This document shows, piece after piece, positions 52,844-62,174 of a stretch of DNA of 64,000 nucleotides. Location: assembly GCF_026626635.1 (NCBI RefSeq), contig NZ_JAPNKA010000001.1, forward strand, positions 1,240,001 through 1,304,000, written 5' to 3'. Origin of the DNA: Archangium lansingense. GTDB lineage: Bacteria > Myxococcota > Myxococcia > Myxococcales > Myxococcaceae. The notes below the pieces were generated by a model that searched no databases, had not been told where the DNA came from, and saw nothing but the letters and a program-made list of their open reading frames with translations. A program made the position numbers and the translations under genes. Position 1 is the stretch's first letter. Every line of letters starts with the position of its first letter.

Positions 52844-54154
52844 ATGGCCTCCGACCCCTCTGACCTCGATGACAAGCTCCCCCTTCAGGGGCGCTTCAAC
52901 CGCTTCCGCAAGCTGGCCGGTCTCTCCGCTCAGATCAGCGCGGACGTCCTCAAGAGCGGGGCGAAGCGGCTCGTCGGCCAGGAGCCGGAGCTCCTGAGCA
53001 AGGCCGCCGCCGAGAAGCTCGTCTCCACCCTGGGAGAGCTCAAGGGCGCGGCCATGAAGTTCGGCCAGGTCGTCTCCATGGACACGGAGTTCCTCAGCCC
53101 CGAGGTGCGCCAGGTCATCGCCCGCCTGCAGAACGAGGCCCCGTCCATGCCCCAGGAGGTGGTGGTCCGCGTCCTGCGCGAGGAGCTCGGGGACACCCCA
53201 GAGGCGCTCTTCCGCGAGTTCGACCCAAAGCCGCTCGCCGCCGCCTCACTGGGCCAGGTGCACCGCGCCGTGCTGCATGACGGCCGCGAGGTGGCGGTGA
53301 AGGTGCAGTACCCCGGCATCGCCGAGACGCTCTCGGGCGACATGGACAACCTGGGCCTGGTGGTGAAGACCGTCTCCAAGGCCTCGCGCCTCGCCGATGG
53401 CACCGCCTACTTCCAGGAGCTGCGCGAGGAGATGCTGTTGGAGACGGACTACCTGCGCGAGGCCGCGCTGTGCTCCGACTTCGCCCGGGCCACTGCGGCC
53501 CTGCCGGACCTCCGGGTGCCCGAGGTCATCGCCGAGCGCACCTCCCGGCGCGTGCTCACCCTGGAGCTGCTCCAGGGCCGCACCCTCAAGGACTGGGTCG
53601 TCTCCGAGCCCTCCGCCGAGGAGCGCTTCCGCGTGGCGCGCCAGCTCATCTTCGCCATCTACGCGCCCTTCTTCACCCACGGGCAGATGCACGCCGATCC
53701 GCACCCGGGCAACTTCATGGTGCTCGAGGACGGGCGGTTGGGAGTGCTCGACTTCGGCTCCATCAAGCGCTTCAGCCCTCGCTTCGTGGACGCCAACCGG
53801 CGCATGTTCCTGCACGCAGTGCGGCTCGAGTCCATGGACGTGATGGGCTTGAGCCGCGAGGTGGGCTTCACTTCGGAGCTGCCGGATGAGGAGGCCACCC
53901 CCCTCATCCAAGAGGTGCTGCACATCGCCGGGCGGCCCATGCGCTCCTCGCCCTACGACTACGCCTCGTGCTCCATCACCCGAGACATGAAGCTGCACTT
54001 CGCGCGCAACGCTCCCCGCTTCCTGAAGATTCGTCCGCCCGCTGAGGCCGTGATGTTCTTCCGCTCGACTGGGGGACTGGCGCAGAACCTGCGCCTGATT
54101 GCGGCCCAGGGCGACTTCCGCGGCGTCTTCCAGGAGGTTGCCTCGCTCCTGTGA
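52844..54154 (+). CDS. AarF/UbiB-family ABC1 kinase-like protein
   Basis: 436 residues from the ATG at 52844. Family markers are all present: LKGAAMKFGQVVSMD (KxGQ), PLAAASLGQVHRAVL (Ala-rich loop replacing the Gly loop), GREVAVKVQYPGIAET (nucleotide Lys), MHADPHPGNFMV (HxDxxxxN type), GRLGVLDFGSIKR (DFG). The UbiB/ADCK group supports ubiquinone biosynthesis or lipid-linked functions, usually with an atypical ATPase activity. It is 14 bases behind the kinase-PilZ gene and likely co-transcribed. Confidence 0.93.
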   Translation: MASDPSDLDDKLPLQGRFNRFRKLAGLSAQISADVLKSGAKRLVGQEPELLSKAAAEKLVSTLGELKGAAMKFGQVVSMDTEFLSPEVRQVIARLQNEAPSMPQEVVVRVLREELGDTPEALFREFDPKPLAAASLGQVHRAVLHDGREVAVKVQYPGIAETLSGDMDNLGLVVKTVSKASRLADGTAYFQELREEMLLETDYLREAALCSDFARATAALPDLRVPEVIAERTSRRVLTLELLQGRTLKDWVVSEPSAEERFRVARQLIFAIYAPFFTHGQMHADPHPGNFMVLEDGRLGVLDFGSIKRFSPRFVDANRRMFLHAVRLESMDVMGLSREVGFTSELPDEEATPLIQEVLHIAGRPMRSSPYDYASCSITRDMKLHFARNAPRFLKIRPPAEAVMFFRSTGGLAQNLRLIAAQGDFRGVFQEVASLL

Positions 54155-54173
54155 GCGAGGCCTTCTCGGAGCG

Positions 54174-54581
54174 CTAGCGGGTGCCTGACGCTGGCAGCCG
54201 GCTCTTCTTGTAGATGCTGATGAGCTTGCGGGCCAACGACTCGCCCTGAACACTCTTGGAAATATAGCCGTCGGCTCCCGAGGCCAGCGCGAGCGAGCGC
54301 AGCTTGGATTCGTCCGAGGCGGAATAGAGGATGAACCGCGTGGTGGCCGGCGCCTGGTTGCGCGCCAGCGCCAGCACCTTGTCGCCACTGAGCGCGGGGA
54401 TGTTCACGTCCAGCAGCACCAGGTCCGGTATCGCATGGCGCACCAGGTTGGACACGCCCAGCGACGAGCGGTGGGTGCGAACCTCGAAACCGTAGGCATG
54501 CAACGACCGCTCCAACAGCATCAGCTGATCCACATCATCGTCCACCACGAGGACACGAATCTTGTTCTCGCTCTCGGACAT
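54174..54581 (-). CDS. Single-domain response regulator
   Basis: 135 residues from the ATG at 54581, with AGGGGAG 7 bases upstream. Receiver residues: VLVVDDDVDQ (acidic pocket), LVLLDVNIPAL (phospho-acceptor Asp), FILYSASDES and GYISKSVQG (conserved Lys). No output domain. It is closely similar to the receiver at 58853: both carry VSNLVR and SKLRSLA and share the ending ADGY-x-SKSVQG. Its partner may be the histidine kinase encoded just upstream (54795-56759). Confidence 0.9.
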   Translation of the reverse strand: MSESENKIRVLVVDDDVDQLMLLERSLHAYGFEVRTHRSSLGVSNLVRHAIPDLVLLDVNIPALSGDKVLALARNQAPATTRFILYSASDESKLRSLALASGADGYISKSVQGESLARKLISIYKKSRLPASGTR

Positions 54582-54794
54582 GGGCTCCCCTTGGAGGCTT
54601 GGCAAGATGATCTCCAGGATATCGCCTCGGCCTGTGACTGGGAGGCCCACCCCCCTCTCCAGAAGACGCCGAGATCACAATTTTGCCGTCTATAGCTCGG
54701 GGAGATGTGCAAAGCCGGTAAGAGCCCATGGACGTGGGTCCAGCGAGATGGGCAAAGCCAGAAAGACAACATCGCAGCACCAGGGCCGGGGTGC

Positions 54795-56759
54795 TCACGC
54801 ACGTCGGGAGGTCACCCGAGGCAGTCGGACGGTGAACACCGTGCCCCCCTCGCGTGTCGAGCGCACCTCGACACTGCCCCCGTGCGCGACGGCGATCTGC
54901 TGGACGATGTAGAGCCCCAACCCCAGTCCGGACGTGGGCCGGGTCCCGCGCAGCTCTCCCTGGCGGAAGGGCTCGAACAGGTCGGGCACCAGTCCAGCGG
55001 GAATGGGCTCGCCCTGGTTGCGCACCTCGAGACGCACCTGCGCTCCCTCGTCGTGGAGGGCCAGGGTGATGGGCGTGTCCTCGGGGCTGTAGTCGACGGC
55101 GTTGCGCAGCAGGTTGCCAAGGAGCTGGGCCAGCCGATCCTGATCCCACTCGCCCTGGAGATTGCCGCGCGCCTCCAGCCGCAGCTCACGTGTGGGGTGG
55201 GCCACCTCCAGCTCGCTCACCACGCGGCGGCCCAGCGGGCCCAGGTCGCAGGGGGCCGGCTCAATGGGGATGCCGCCGCCCAGCCGCCCGCGCGTCAGGT
55301 CCAGCAGATCTCCGATCATCCGCGCCATCTGCTCCGCGTTGAGGGCGATGCGCTGGGCCAGCCGCAGGCCCCGCTCTGGCAGCGCCTCCTGGCGCAGCAT
55401 CAGGGTGGCCGACAGGTTGATGATGCCCAGGGGGTTGCGCAGGTCATGGCTGACGATGCCGAGGAAGCGCTCGCGGAACTCGGCCGTCTGACGCAGCTGC
55501 TCCTCGAAGCGCTTGAGGTCGGTGATGTCCACCACCGCCGAGGCCACCATGAGGGTGCGGCCCTCGCGGTCCTTCACTGGGGCGTAGCTCAACAGGTAGT
55601 GGCCGATTGCCCCTCCCTGTCTCGGTGGGGGGACGGAGACCTCCATGTTGCGCTCCGGCTCGCCGGTCTCGAAGACCCGCAGGTAGTGGGGCTCGATGAT
55701 GGAGGCGAGGTCCGGGATGACCTCCCCCAGGGTTCGCCCGAGCGTCTGCTCCACGGAGACGCCGTTGATGGCGGCGAGCGTCGGGTTGATGCGGACGTAG
55801 CGTAAATCCCTGTCCAGGCAGGAGATGCCCACCGGGACGGTGGCCAGCAGCGTGTCCAGCAGCGCCAGGGCCTCCTCGCGCTCCTGCGCCAGCGCTCGCC
55901 GCAGCGCAATGTCCCGCGCGGTGAACACCGCCCCATCGGGAGTGCCGTCGGGCCGGACCAGGGGCCGGGCCGTGACGGAGATGGGCAGCCGCGTGCCATC
56001 CGGCCGGCGGATCCACAGCTGCTCGTCACTCACGTGCTCGCCCTGGAGCGCGCGGTAGAGCGGCACCCGCTCCAGGGGTAGCGGATGGCCCTCCTCATCG
56101 GACAGCCCATACGTCTGCACCCATTGCCGCGGGCCCACCTCCCTCAAGGGCACGCCATGCTGGCGCTCGGCCTCCGGGTTGAAGAGGCGCAGCACGCCCT
56201 GGGCATCCGCCACGATGATGGCATCGCCGCTCTGCGCGATGACGCCCTCGAGCAGGGCCCGCTGCTGCTCGGCCTCGGACCGGGCGGTGCGCTCGCGCTC
56301 CAGTAGGGCCGCCCTGTCCTGCTCCGCCTTCTGGCGCTCCTCGTCCTGGCCGTGCTCGGAGTCGGCGACGGCATCGGCCATGGCGACGTCCAGGCCGCGG
56401 TGCAGAAGGCGCTGCTCGGCGATGACGAGTGCGTCACCGGCCTCCTCCAGCAGCGCGAGGATGCAGTCGCGCAGGAGTCCGTACTCGCGGACAATCTGCG
56501 TGACGTCGTAGCCAAGCGCTCGCCGTTGGATGCGGTGCGTGCGTGCCGTCTGGCGCACGCTGTTGTCGACCGCAGAGGCCGTCTCACCGCTGGAGGTGGT
56601 GCGGAGGAGCTCGTACAACTCCTCGAGCAGGACGGGGACGGTGTCGAGGATGGCGGAGCGCGGCAGCTGCTCCATGGAGAAATGGGCCCGCACCTCGTGC
56701 TCGAACCGCTGGAGGATGTCCTCGCGCCGTGTGGCGAGAAGGTCGGCCAGTGCACCCAT
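54795..56759 (-). CDS. PAS sensor histidine kinase with RsbRD-like N-terminus
   Basis: 654 residues from the ATG at 56759. The N-terminus (about 1-120; ATRREDILQRFEHEVRAHFS, RTHRIQRRALGYDVTQIVRE) resembles the RsbRD/RsbR-type helical sensor domain. A coiled stretch follows, then two PAS units (DAIIVADAQGVLRLFNPEAE; SCLDRDLRYVRINPTLAAIN) with PAC tails, a HisKA domain (IVSHDLRNPLGIINLSATLM) and a HATPase domain (NLLRNAVDYSPEDTP, GLGLGLYIVQQIAVAHGG). The ATP-lid region has EPIPAGLVPDLFEPFRQGEL in place of the usual GIGIP box. The receiver gene at 54174 lies 213 bases downstream in the same direction and is a likely partner. Confidence 0.9.
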   Translation of the reverse strand: MGALADLLATRREDILQRFEHEVRAHFSMEQLPRSAILDTVPVLLEELYELLRTTSSGETASAVDNSVRQTARTHRIQRRALGYDVTQIVREYGLLRDCILALLEEAGDALVIAEQRLLHRGLDVAMADAVADSEHGQDEERQKAEQDRAALLERERTARSEAEQQRALLEGVIAQSGDAIIVADAQGVLRLFNPEAERQHGVPLREVGPRQWVQTYGLSDEEGHPLPLERVPLYRALQGEHVSDEQLWIRRPDGTRLPISVTARPLVRPDGTPDGAVFTARDIALRRALAQEREEALALLDTLLATVPVGISCLDRDLRYVRINPTLAAINGVSVEQTLGRTLGEVIPDLASIIEPHYLRVFETGEPERNMEVSVPPPRQGGAIGHYLLSYAPVKDREGRTLMVASAVVDITDLKRFEEQLRQTAEFRERFLGIVSHDLRNPLGIINLSATLMLRQEALPERGLRLAQRIALNAEQMARMIGDLLDLTRGRLGGGIPIEPAPCDLGPLGRRVVSELEVAHPTRELRLEARGNLQGEWDQDRLAQLLGNLLRNAVDYSPEDTPITLALHDEGAQVRLEVRNQGEPIPAGLVPDLFEPFRQGELRGTRPTSGLGLGLYIVQQIAVAHGGSVEVRSTREGGTVFTVRLPRVTSRRA

Positions 56760-56850
56760 GAGAGTGCAGCTAGACACGGCGGCGGCTGGCTTGCAACGCG
56801 GCTCAGGCCACGTGGCGCAGTACGCAGAAGAGCGCGGGAGCGCTCGAGCA

Positions 56851-56878
56851 CCTCCATCATTTCGATGATGCCTGGAGG
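56851..56878 (-). terminator. Stem-loop after the O-methyltransferase gene
   Basis: Minus strand: CCTCC-AGG-CATCAT, loop CGAA, ATGATG-GAGG. The inner stem is six bases with a tetraloop, extended by outer CCTC/GAGG pairs. No strong T-run follows, so terminator activity is uncertain. Confidence 0.4.
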
Positions 56879-56928
56879 ACAGACCGGGGTGGAGAAGGGC
56901 TGCATCCGCCACCTGCCCCGGGCGGGAC

Positions 56929-57951
56929 TCAAGGCCGCAGGGCGGTGATGAGCTCGAAGGGGCCGGGCAGCACGCGCACCTCCCGGAAGCCGAGTGCAGT
57001 GAGGGCTTGGGTGTAGAACCCGGCCTCGCGCAAGCAGCTGACGCACGAGTCCACGCCCATGAGGAAGTAGGACCAGAAGAACTGGGCGGCGAGTCGCTCC
57101 GGGGTGCGGAACTCCTCGCAGATGAGGACTCGGCCGCCGGAGGGAAGGGCGTCGAAGGCGGCATGCAGCAGGGCGCGGGCGGTGTCCGCGGGCCAGTCAT
57201 GCAGCACTCGGACGAAGGAGAGGGCGCGGTAGCCGCGGGGCAGGGGCTCGCGCAGGAAGTCCCCGGCCACGAAGCCGAGCCTCCCCTCGAGGCCGCGCGA
57301 TTGCCGGGTGCGCGCCACCAGCGGCTCGCAGGCGGGCAGGTTGTACACGTCCGCGTGGAGGCCAGCGTTCCACTCCAGCAGGTGCGCGGCGAGCGTGCCG
57401 TCTCCGCCGCCCACGTCCAGCAGCTGAGTGCCTGGCTCGAGGAGATGTGGCGCATGCGCGCGGAACGTCTCCAAGATGGGGCCGAGCCCCGCGGCCATGC
57501 TGGCCTCGAAGCCCGCCACCTGGGCGGGGGTGCGCGGAGGCCAGTCGAAGGACTTGGCGGGCATGCTCCGCTCGCCGCACAACACCTCGGGCAGGTGGCC
57601 GTGCAGCTCGCGCCAGGCATACCCCTCCCTGTCGCGCTCCAATGAATGCGGTCCCAGCACGGCCTCGGCCGCGGCGCGCAGGCCGGGCACCGCGCTGTAG
57701 CGGGCCTCCACCAACGCGTCCGTGGGCTGCTCGCGCCGCACCAGCCCGAGGCTCTCCAGACAGTCGAGGAACTTGTAGAGACGCCCAGGCACCAGGCCGA
57801 AGCGCTCGCTCAGCGCACCCAACGTCACCGGGCCCGGCTCCAGCGCGTCCAGCAGTCCCAGGCGCAGCGCCGTCTCCACCACGTCCACCGCCCGCGCCCC
57901 GTTGAAGAGGAGGTGGAGGAGGGCGCGAGGCGAGGAGCTGGCCTCGCTCAT
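56929..57951 (-). CDS. SAM-dependent O-methyltransferase (family 2, hydroxyindole/acetylserotonin type)
   Basis: 340 residues from the ATG at 57951. The N-terminal winged-helix dimer domain (RALLHLLFNGARAVDVVETA, ALSERFGLVPGRLYKFLDCL) and the SAM-binding motif LLDVGGGDGTLAAH with FVAGDFLREPLP and FVRVLHDWPADTARALL are those of plant-type O-methyltransferases. The catalytic His is in VLHDW. It should methylate a hydroxyl or related group on a small molecule. The ATG overlaps the stop of the upstream TDO-like gene (ATGA), so the two form a translationally coupled cassette. Confidence 0.9.
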   Translation of the reverse strand: MSEASSSPRALLHLLFNGARAVDVVETALRLGLLDALEPGPVTLGALSERFGLVPGRLYKFLDCLESLGLVRREQPTDALVEARYSAVPGLRAAAEAVLGPHSLERDREGYAWRELHGHLPEVLCGERSMPAKSFDWPPRTPAQVAGFEASMAAGLGPILETFRAHAPHLLEPGTQLLDVGGGDGTLAAHLLEWNAGLHADVYNLPACEPLVARTRQSRGLEGRLGFVAGDFLREPLPRGYRALSFVRVLHDWPADTARALLHAAFDALPSGGRVLICEEFRTPERLAAQFFWSYFLMGVDSCVSCLREAGFYTQALTALGFREVRVLPGPFELITALRP

Positions 57952-58802
57952 GGCGTGCCTGTCCCGGAGGCCATGACAGCCGGAGGTGTGTCCCCGGCGG
58001 TCTCCGTTTCTCCTCGGGGCGCTCCTGGTGCGTAGCCGCCCTCGCGCCGCCAGCACGCGGTCAGCTCCACCCGCACCTGCCACAGCGCGGGGAAGAGAGG
58101 CTTTGTCATGCGTCCGGACAGCACCCGCGTGGGCAGCCCATCCAGCGCCTTCACCGTGGCGTCCACGCCGATGGTGCGGCGCACCAGTTGGAAGTGCGCG
58201 TAGAGCCAGTTCTGGAAGGCCTCGTCGTAGTCGACGAGTTGCTCACACAGCCGCTTGAGGTCCGCCGCTACCGCCGGCCCCGTGTAGAGGGCGACCAGTG
58301 TCACGCCCCGTCGCTGCAGCAGCCGCTCCAGTGCGCCCTCCAGACCCTCGGCCGCCATGCGCACCGCGTTGTAGCCTGGTGATTCCTGTCCGCTGCCATT
58401 GCCCAGGCTGCGGCGGATGACCTGGTAGGTGTCCGGGGTGAGCGTCTCCAACACGCCCAGCTCCGAGGCCATGCACCGCGCCACCCGCAGCATGCGCTCC
58501 AGTCGCGCCGAGGCCTCCCACAGCGCGTCCCGGTCCAGCTCCGATACCGCCTCCACGGACTCGTGGGACAGCAGCTTCAGCCACAGCTCCTGCGTCTGGT
58601 GCGCCACCTGGAAGAGCAGCTCGTCGTCCGACACCCGCTCCTCGGGCGGCGTCTGCAGCGCGAGCAACTCGGGCGTACGTACATACTTCTCGTAGTCCAG
58701 CTCTCCCCGGCCGACCCATTTCTTCAGCAGCGGGTTGAGCCACGGGCCCTGCAACTGACGCCGCAGACGCTCGGCGTAACTGTAGGGGTGGATGTGCTCC
58801 AT
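57948..58802 (-). CDS. Tryptophan 2,3-dioxygenase-like haem enzyme
   Basis: 284 residues from the ATG at 58802. TDO-superfamily markers are YVRTPELLALQTPPEE, ELLFQVAHQTQELWLKLLSH (active-site His), and AHFQLVRRTIGVDA (candidate proximal haem His). The loop normally SGFQSYQYR is NGSGQESPGYNAVRMAAEGL here, so it is not a standard catabolic TDO. Related divergent members take part in natural-product pathways. No kynureninase or formamidase gene is adjacent; instead an O-methyltransferase is translationally coupled downstream. A role in making a modified tryptophan or other aromatic product is inferred. Confidence 0.8.
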   Translation of the reverse strand: MEHIHPYSYAERLRRQLQGPWLNPLLKKWVGRGELDYEKYVRTPELLALQTPPEERVSDDELLFQVAHQTQELWLKLLSHESVEAVSELDRDALWEASARLERMLRVARCMASELGVLETLTPDTYQVIRRSLGNGSGQESPGYNAVRMAAEGLEGALERLLQRRGVTLVALYTGPAVAADLKRLCEQLVDYDEAFQNWLYAHFQLVRRTIGVDATVKALDGLPTRVLSGRMTKPLFPALWQVRVELTACWRREGGYAPGAPRGETETAGDTPPAVMASGTGTP

Positions 58803-58852
58803 GGGTCCTCCTGAGGGCTGACTGCGTGAGGGGACCTCGGGAAGCGGCGGAC

Positions 58853-59251
58853 TCAGGCGGGGACGGTCTGGTCCTTGTCGCGGAACGCGGTGAGCTTCTG
58901 GATGAGCTCAGTGCCCTGGACGCTCTTGGAGAGGTAGCCATCCGCGCCGGAGGCCCGCGCGAGCGAGCGCAGCTTGGACTCATCCTCCGCCGAGTAGAGG
59001 ATGAACTTGGTGGTGCGTGGCGCATACCGGCGGGCCAGGCTCACCACCTGGTCCCCCTTGAGCGCCGGGAAATTCACATCCAGCAGCACCAGGTCCGGCT
59101 CTCCGTTGCGCACCAGGTTGGACACACCCAGCGCCGAGCGGTGCGTCTGCACCTCGAAGTGAGGAGTCAGGGTGCGGCGGACGAGCTCCAGCAGGTCCGG
59201 GTCGTCGTCCACCACGAGGACCCGGACTTTGGGGGCTGTCACATCAACCAT
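58853..59251 (-). CDS. Single-domain response regulator
   Basis: 132 residues from the ATG at 59251, overlapping the end of the hybrid kinase gene by 8 bases. Receiver residues: [23 protein letters not shown] (phospho-acceptor Asp), ILYSAEDES and DGYLSKSVQG (Lys). No output domain. It is a close paralogue of the receiver at 54174. As part of the FIST/hybrid-kinase operon it is the probable downstream phosphate acceptor. Confidence 0.92.
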   Translation of the reverse strand: MVDVTAPKVRVLVVDDDPDLLELVRRTLTPHFEVQTHRSALGVSNLVRNGEPDLVLLDVNFPALKGDQVVSLARRYAPRTTKFILYSAEDESKLRSLARASGADGYLSKSVQGTELIQKLTAFRDKDQTVPA

Positions 59252-62171
59252 GACTGCTTCTCCCCAGGTGCTTGCGGATGGTCTCGAGCAGCTGGTCGCG
59301 GTCGAGAGGCTTGGTGAGGTAGCCGTTGCAGCCGGCGGCCGAGGCCTTCTCCTGGTACTCACGCCCGGCATGGGCGGTGACGGCGATGACGGGGATGGAG
59401 GCTGCCGAGGGCATTTGCCGCAGGCGCCGCGTGGCCTCCCAGCCGTCCAGGCGGGGCAGGGACAAGTCCATCAGGATGAGGTCCGGCGTCTCCTTGGCGG
59501 CGCGCTCCACGCCAAGCTCACCGTCCTCGGCCTCCAGCACCTCGAAGAGGCCGCCGAGGTAGCGCCGGACGATGTCTCGGTTCTGCGGGTTGTCCTCGAT
59601 ATAGAGGATGCGCGGCAGGCGGCTGGCGCGTTGGGCGCTCTGCTTGAGGAGCAGCCCCTTGGCCTGGCCGATGACATCCTCCAGGGCATGGCCGCCCTTC
59701 TGGACGAAGCCGGCGAAGCCGTCGCGCAGCACGGACTGTTCCTCGCTGGTGAGCGTCTTTCCGGTGAGCACCACCACCGGGACGTTGAGCTTCTCGGCGC
59801 GCAGGCGGCGCAGCACCTCGAAGCCGTCCAGGTTGGGCATCATCAAGTCCAGCACCACCAGGGTGGGTGGGGAGACGCGGGCCTTGAGGAGGGCCTCCTC
59901 TCCGCTGTGGGCCTCGCTGGTGGAGAAGCCCGCGCGGCGCAGGGAGCGGCTGACGAGCTCGCGGGTGGTGGCGTCGTCATCCACCACCAGCACCTCGCCC
60001 GCGCTGGTGGCTCCGCCGATGTTGCGGCGCACCACGTCCACCAGGTGGTCGGGCTCGACGGGTTTGATGAGGTACTCACATGCGCCCAGGGAGAAGCCTC
60101 GCGCGCGCTGCTCCTCCACGGAGATGATGATGACGGGGATGCGCGCCAGGTCCGGCTCGCTCTTGAGGGTGGACAGCACGCTCCAGCCGTCCAGGCGTGG
60201 CAGGTAGAGGTCGAGCACGATGGCGTGCGGGCGAAGCTCGCGTGCCTTCTTGAGTGCCTCCAGGCCGTCCGAGGCCGTTATCACGGTGAAGCCCGCGGGC
60301 CCGAGCTGTCCGGCCACCAGGTGCTGGACGAGCGGATCATCATCCACCACCAGCACGGTGCCGCCCTGCACGGGCGAGAGCGTCGCTCCCATGCCCTGGG
60401 GAGCCACCGGCTTGTCCAGCTCGCGCGAGGCGCCCAACGCCTCCCCCTCGAGGATGCCGGCCAGCCGCACCGTGAAGGTGGTGCCGCGGCCCAGGGTGCT
60501 CTGCACCTCCACACCGCCGCCCATGACCTTGCTCAGCTCCTTGACGATGGCCAGCCCCAGCCCGGTGCCGCCCACCTTGCGCGTGGCGGAGCCGTCCACC
60601 TGACGGAACTTCTCGAAGATGAAGGGCAGCTGGTCCGGCGGAATGCCGATGCCCGTGTCCTCGACGATGAAGACGGCCTCGTTGCCCTCCGCGCGCGCGG
60701 TGAGCGACACCTCGCCGGACTCGGTGAACTTGGCCGCGTTGGACAGCAGGTTGAGCAGGATTTGACGCAGCTTCAGCGCGTCCGTGCGCACGTACGCCAC
60801 GCGCTCGTCGATGTCCGTGCGCAGCTCGACGTCCTTGCCCTTGAGGTACTCCTTCACCGTGGCCGTGCACTCCTCGGCCAGCTCCTGCATGTCCACCCGC
60901 TCCACAACGACTTCCACCCGGCCCGCTTCAATCTTGGACAGGTCGAGGATGTCGTTGATGAGCGCCAGCAGCGTCTGCGCGTTCTTCTTCACCACGTTGA
61001 GGTCGCGCCGGCCATGTGGCGTGAGCCGGCTGCCCTCCTCGCGCATCAGCAGGTCGCAGTAGCCGATGATGCCGTTGAGCGGCGTGCGGATTTCATGGCT
61101 GAAGTTGGCCAGGAACTCGCTCTTGAGCCGGGCGGCGGCCTCCGCCTCGCGGGCCCGCTCCTCCTCGTTGCGCTTGGCGGAGGACAGCTCCGTGGCCAGC
61201 CGGTCCAGGTCCTCGTTCTGCTGGCGGATGATCTCCATCTGCAAGGCCCGCTGCTGGTAGCTGGCCAGCGTGCGCGCGGACACGGCGCGGCTCTTCTTGA
61301 GCTCCTCCAGGTTCTCCGCCAGGCGTTTGTTGGACTCCTCTAGCTCGGCCTTGGACTTGCGCAGCGCCTCCTCGGCGGCCTTGCGCTCGGTGATGTCCTC
61401 GGTGATGCCCAGCACGTAGCGGGCCTCGCCGGACTCATCCAGCAGCGGCAGCTTGCGGGTGGCGTAGATGCGGTCCACCCCACTGGTGCGCGCCACCTCC
61501 TCGAAGGCCTTGAGCTTCTTCGTCTCGAGGATTTCCGTGTCGATGGCCACGAAGGAGTCGGCCTGCTCCTGGGGGAAGTAGTCGTGGTCCAGCTTGCCGA
61601 GCAGCCACTCCTTGGTGACTCCGAAGGCGTCCGCGAAGGTCTTGTTGGCCACCTGCAGCCGGCGCTCCTCGGCGTCCTTCACGAAGAGGACGAAGGGGAG
61701 GCTGTCGACGATGCGCTCCAGCAGCCAGCGCGAGCGCTCCCGCTGCTTCTCGGCCTCCTGGTGCTGGCGGCGCTCGATGACGCGCTTGAGCTCGCGGCGG
61801 ATGACGGGCACGAGCACCGACAGCCGATCCGGGTCGATGTAGCTGCAGGCGCTGGCCTCCTCCATGGCCACGCTCATCTCCGCGTCGTCCCACTTCGAGG
61901 AGAGGACGAGGTAGGAGAGCTGAGGGGCCTTCTCGCGCAGCTGCGGCGCGGCCTCGCGGAAGCTCAGTCCCGGCTGCTCCGAGCCGCACACGGCCAGCTC
62001 CCACGGTTTGTCCAGAGCCGCCGCCAGCTCCTCACGGGAAGACACGCGCTGCGCGAACACCTTCAGGTCTGCGCGCCGTAGCGCCTCCATCACACGCGCG
62101 CACTCCCCCTCACCGCCCACCAGGAGCAACCGGGGCGTCTCATTGCCTGGCACCGCCGGAGCCGTGCTCAT
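59244..62171 (-). CDS. Hybrid sensor histidine kinase with three receiver domains
   Basis: 975 residues from the ATG at 62171. Order: a degenerate receiver-like domain (about 10-130; [20 protein letters not shown]), PAS (about 150-275, [20 protein letters not shown]), coiled coil (about 275-370), HisKA ([20 protein letters not shown]), HATPase ([53 protein letters not shown]), then three receivers with acceptor Asp in [22 protein letters not shown] and [11 protein letters not shown]. It is soluble. It follows the FIST gene by 3 bases and overlaps the response regulator gene; the FIST protein probably supplies the input. Confidence 0.93.
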   Translation of the reverse strand: MSTAPAVPGNETPRLLLVGGEGECARVMEALRRADLKVFAQRVSSREELAAALDKPWELAVCGSEQPGLSFREAAPQLREKAPQLSYLVLSSKWDDAEMSVAMEEASACSYIDPDRLSVLVPVIRRELKRVIERRQHQEAEKQRERSRWLLERIVDSLPFVLFVKDAEERRLQVANKTFADAFGVTKEWLLGKLDHDYFPQEQADSFVAIDTEILETKKLKAFEEVARTSGVDRIYATRKLPLLDESGEARYVLGITEDITERKAAEEALRKSKAELEESNKRLAENLEELKKSRAVSARTLASYQQRALQMEIIRQQNEDLDRLATELSSAKRNEEERAREAEAAARLKSEFLANFSHEIRTPLNGIIGYCDLLMREEGSRLTPHGRRDLNVVKKNAQTLLALINDILDLSKIEAGRVEVVVERVDMQELAEECTATVKEYLKGKDVELRTDIDERVAYVRTDALKLRQILLNLLSNAAKFTESGEVSLTARAEGNEAVFIVEDTGIGIPPDQLPFIFEKFRQVDGSATRKVGGTGLGLAIVKELSKVMGGGVEVQSTLGRGTTFTVRLAGILEGEALGASRELDKPVAPQGMGATLSPVQGGTVLVVDDDPLVQHLVAGQLGPAGFTVITASDGLEALKKARELRPHAIVLDLYLPRLDGWSVLSTLKSEPDLARIPVIIISVEEQRARGFSLGACEYLIKPVEPDHLVDVVRRNIGGATSAGEVLVVDDDATTRELVSRSLRRAGFSTSEAHSGEEALLKARVSPPTLVVLDLMMPNLDGFEVLRRLRAEKLNVPVVVLTGKTLTSEEQSVLRDGFAGFVQKGGHALEDVIGQAKGLLLKQSAQRASRLPRILYIEDNPQNRDIVRRYLGGLFEVLEAEDGELGVERAAKETPDLILMDLSLPRLDGWEATRRLRQMPSAASIPVIAVTAHAGREYQEKASAAGCNGYLTKPLDRDQLLETIRKHLGRSSHG

Positions 62172-62174
62172 CTG

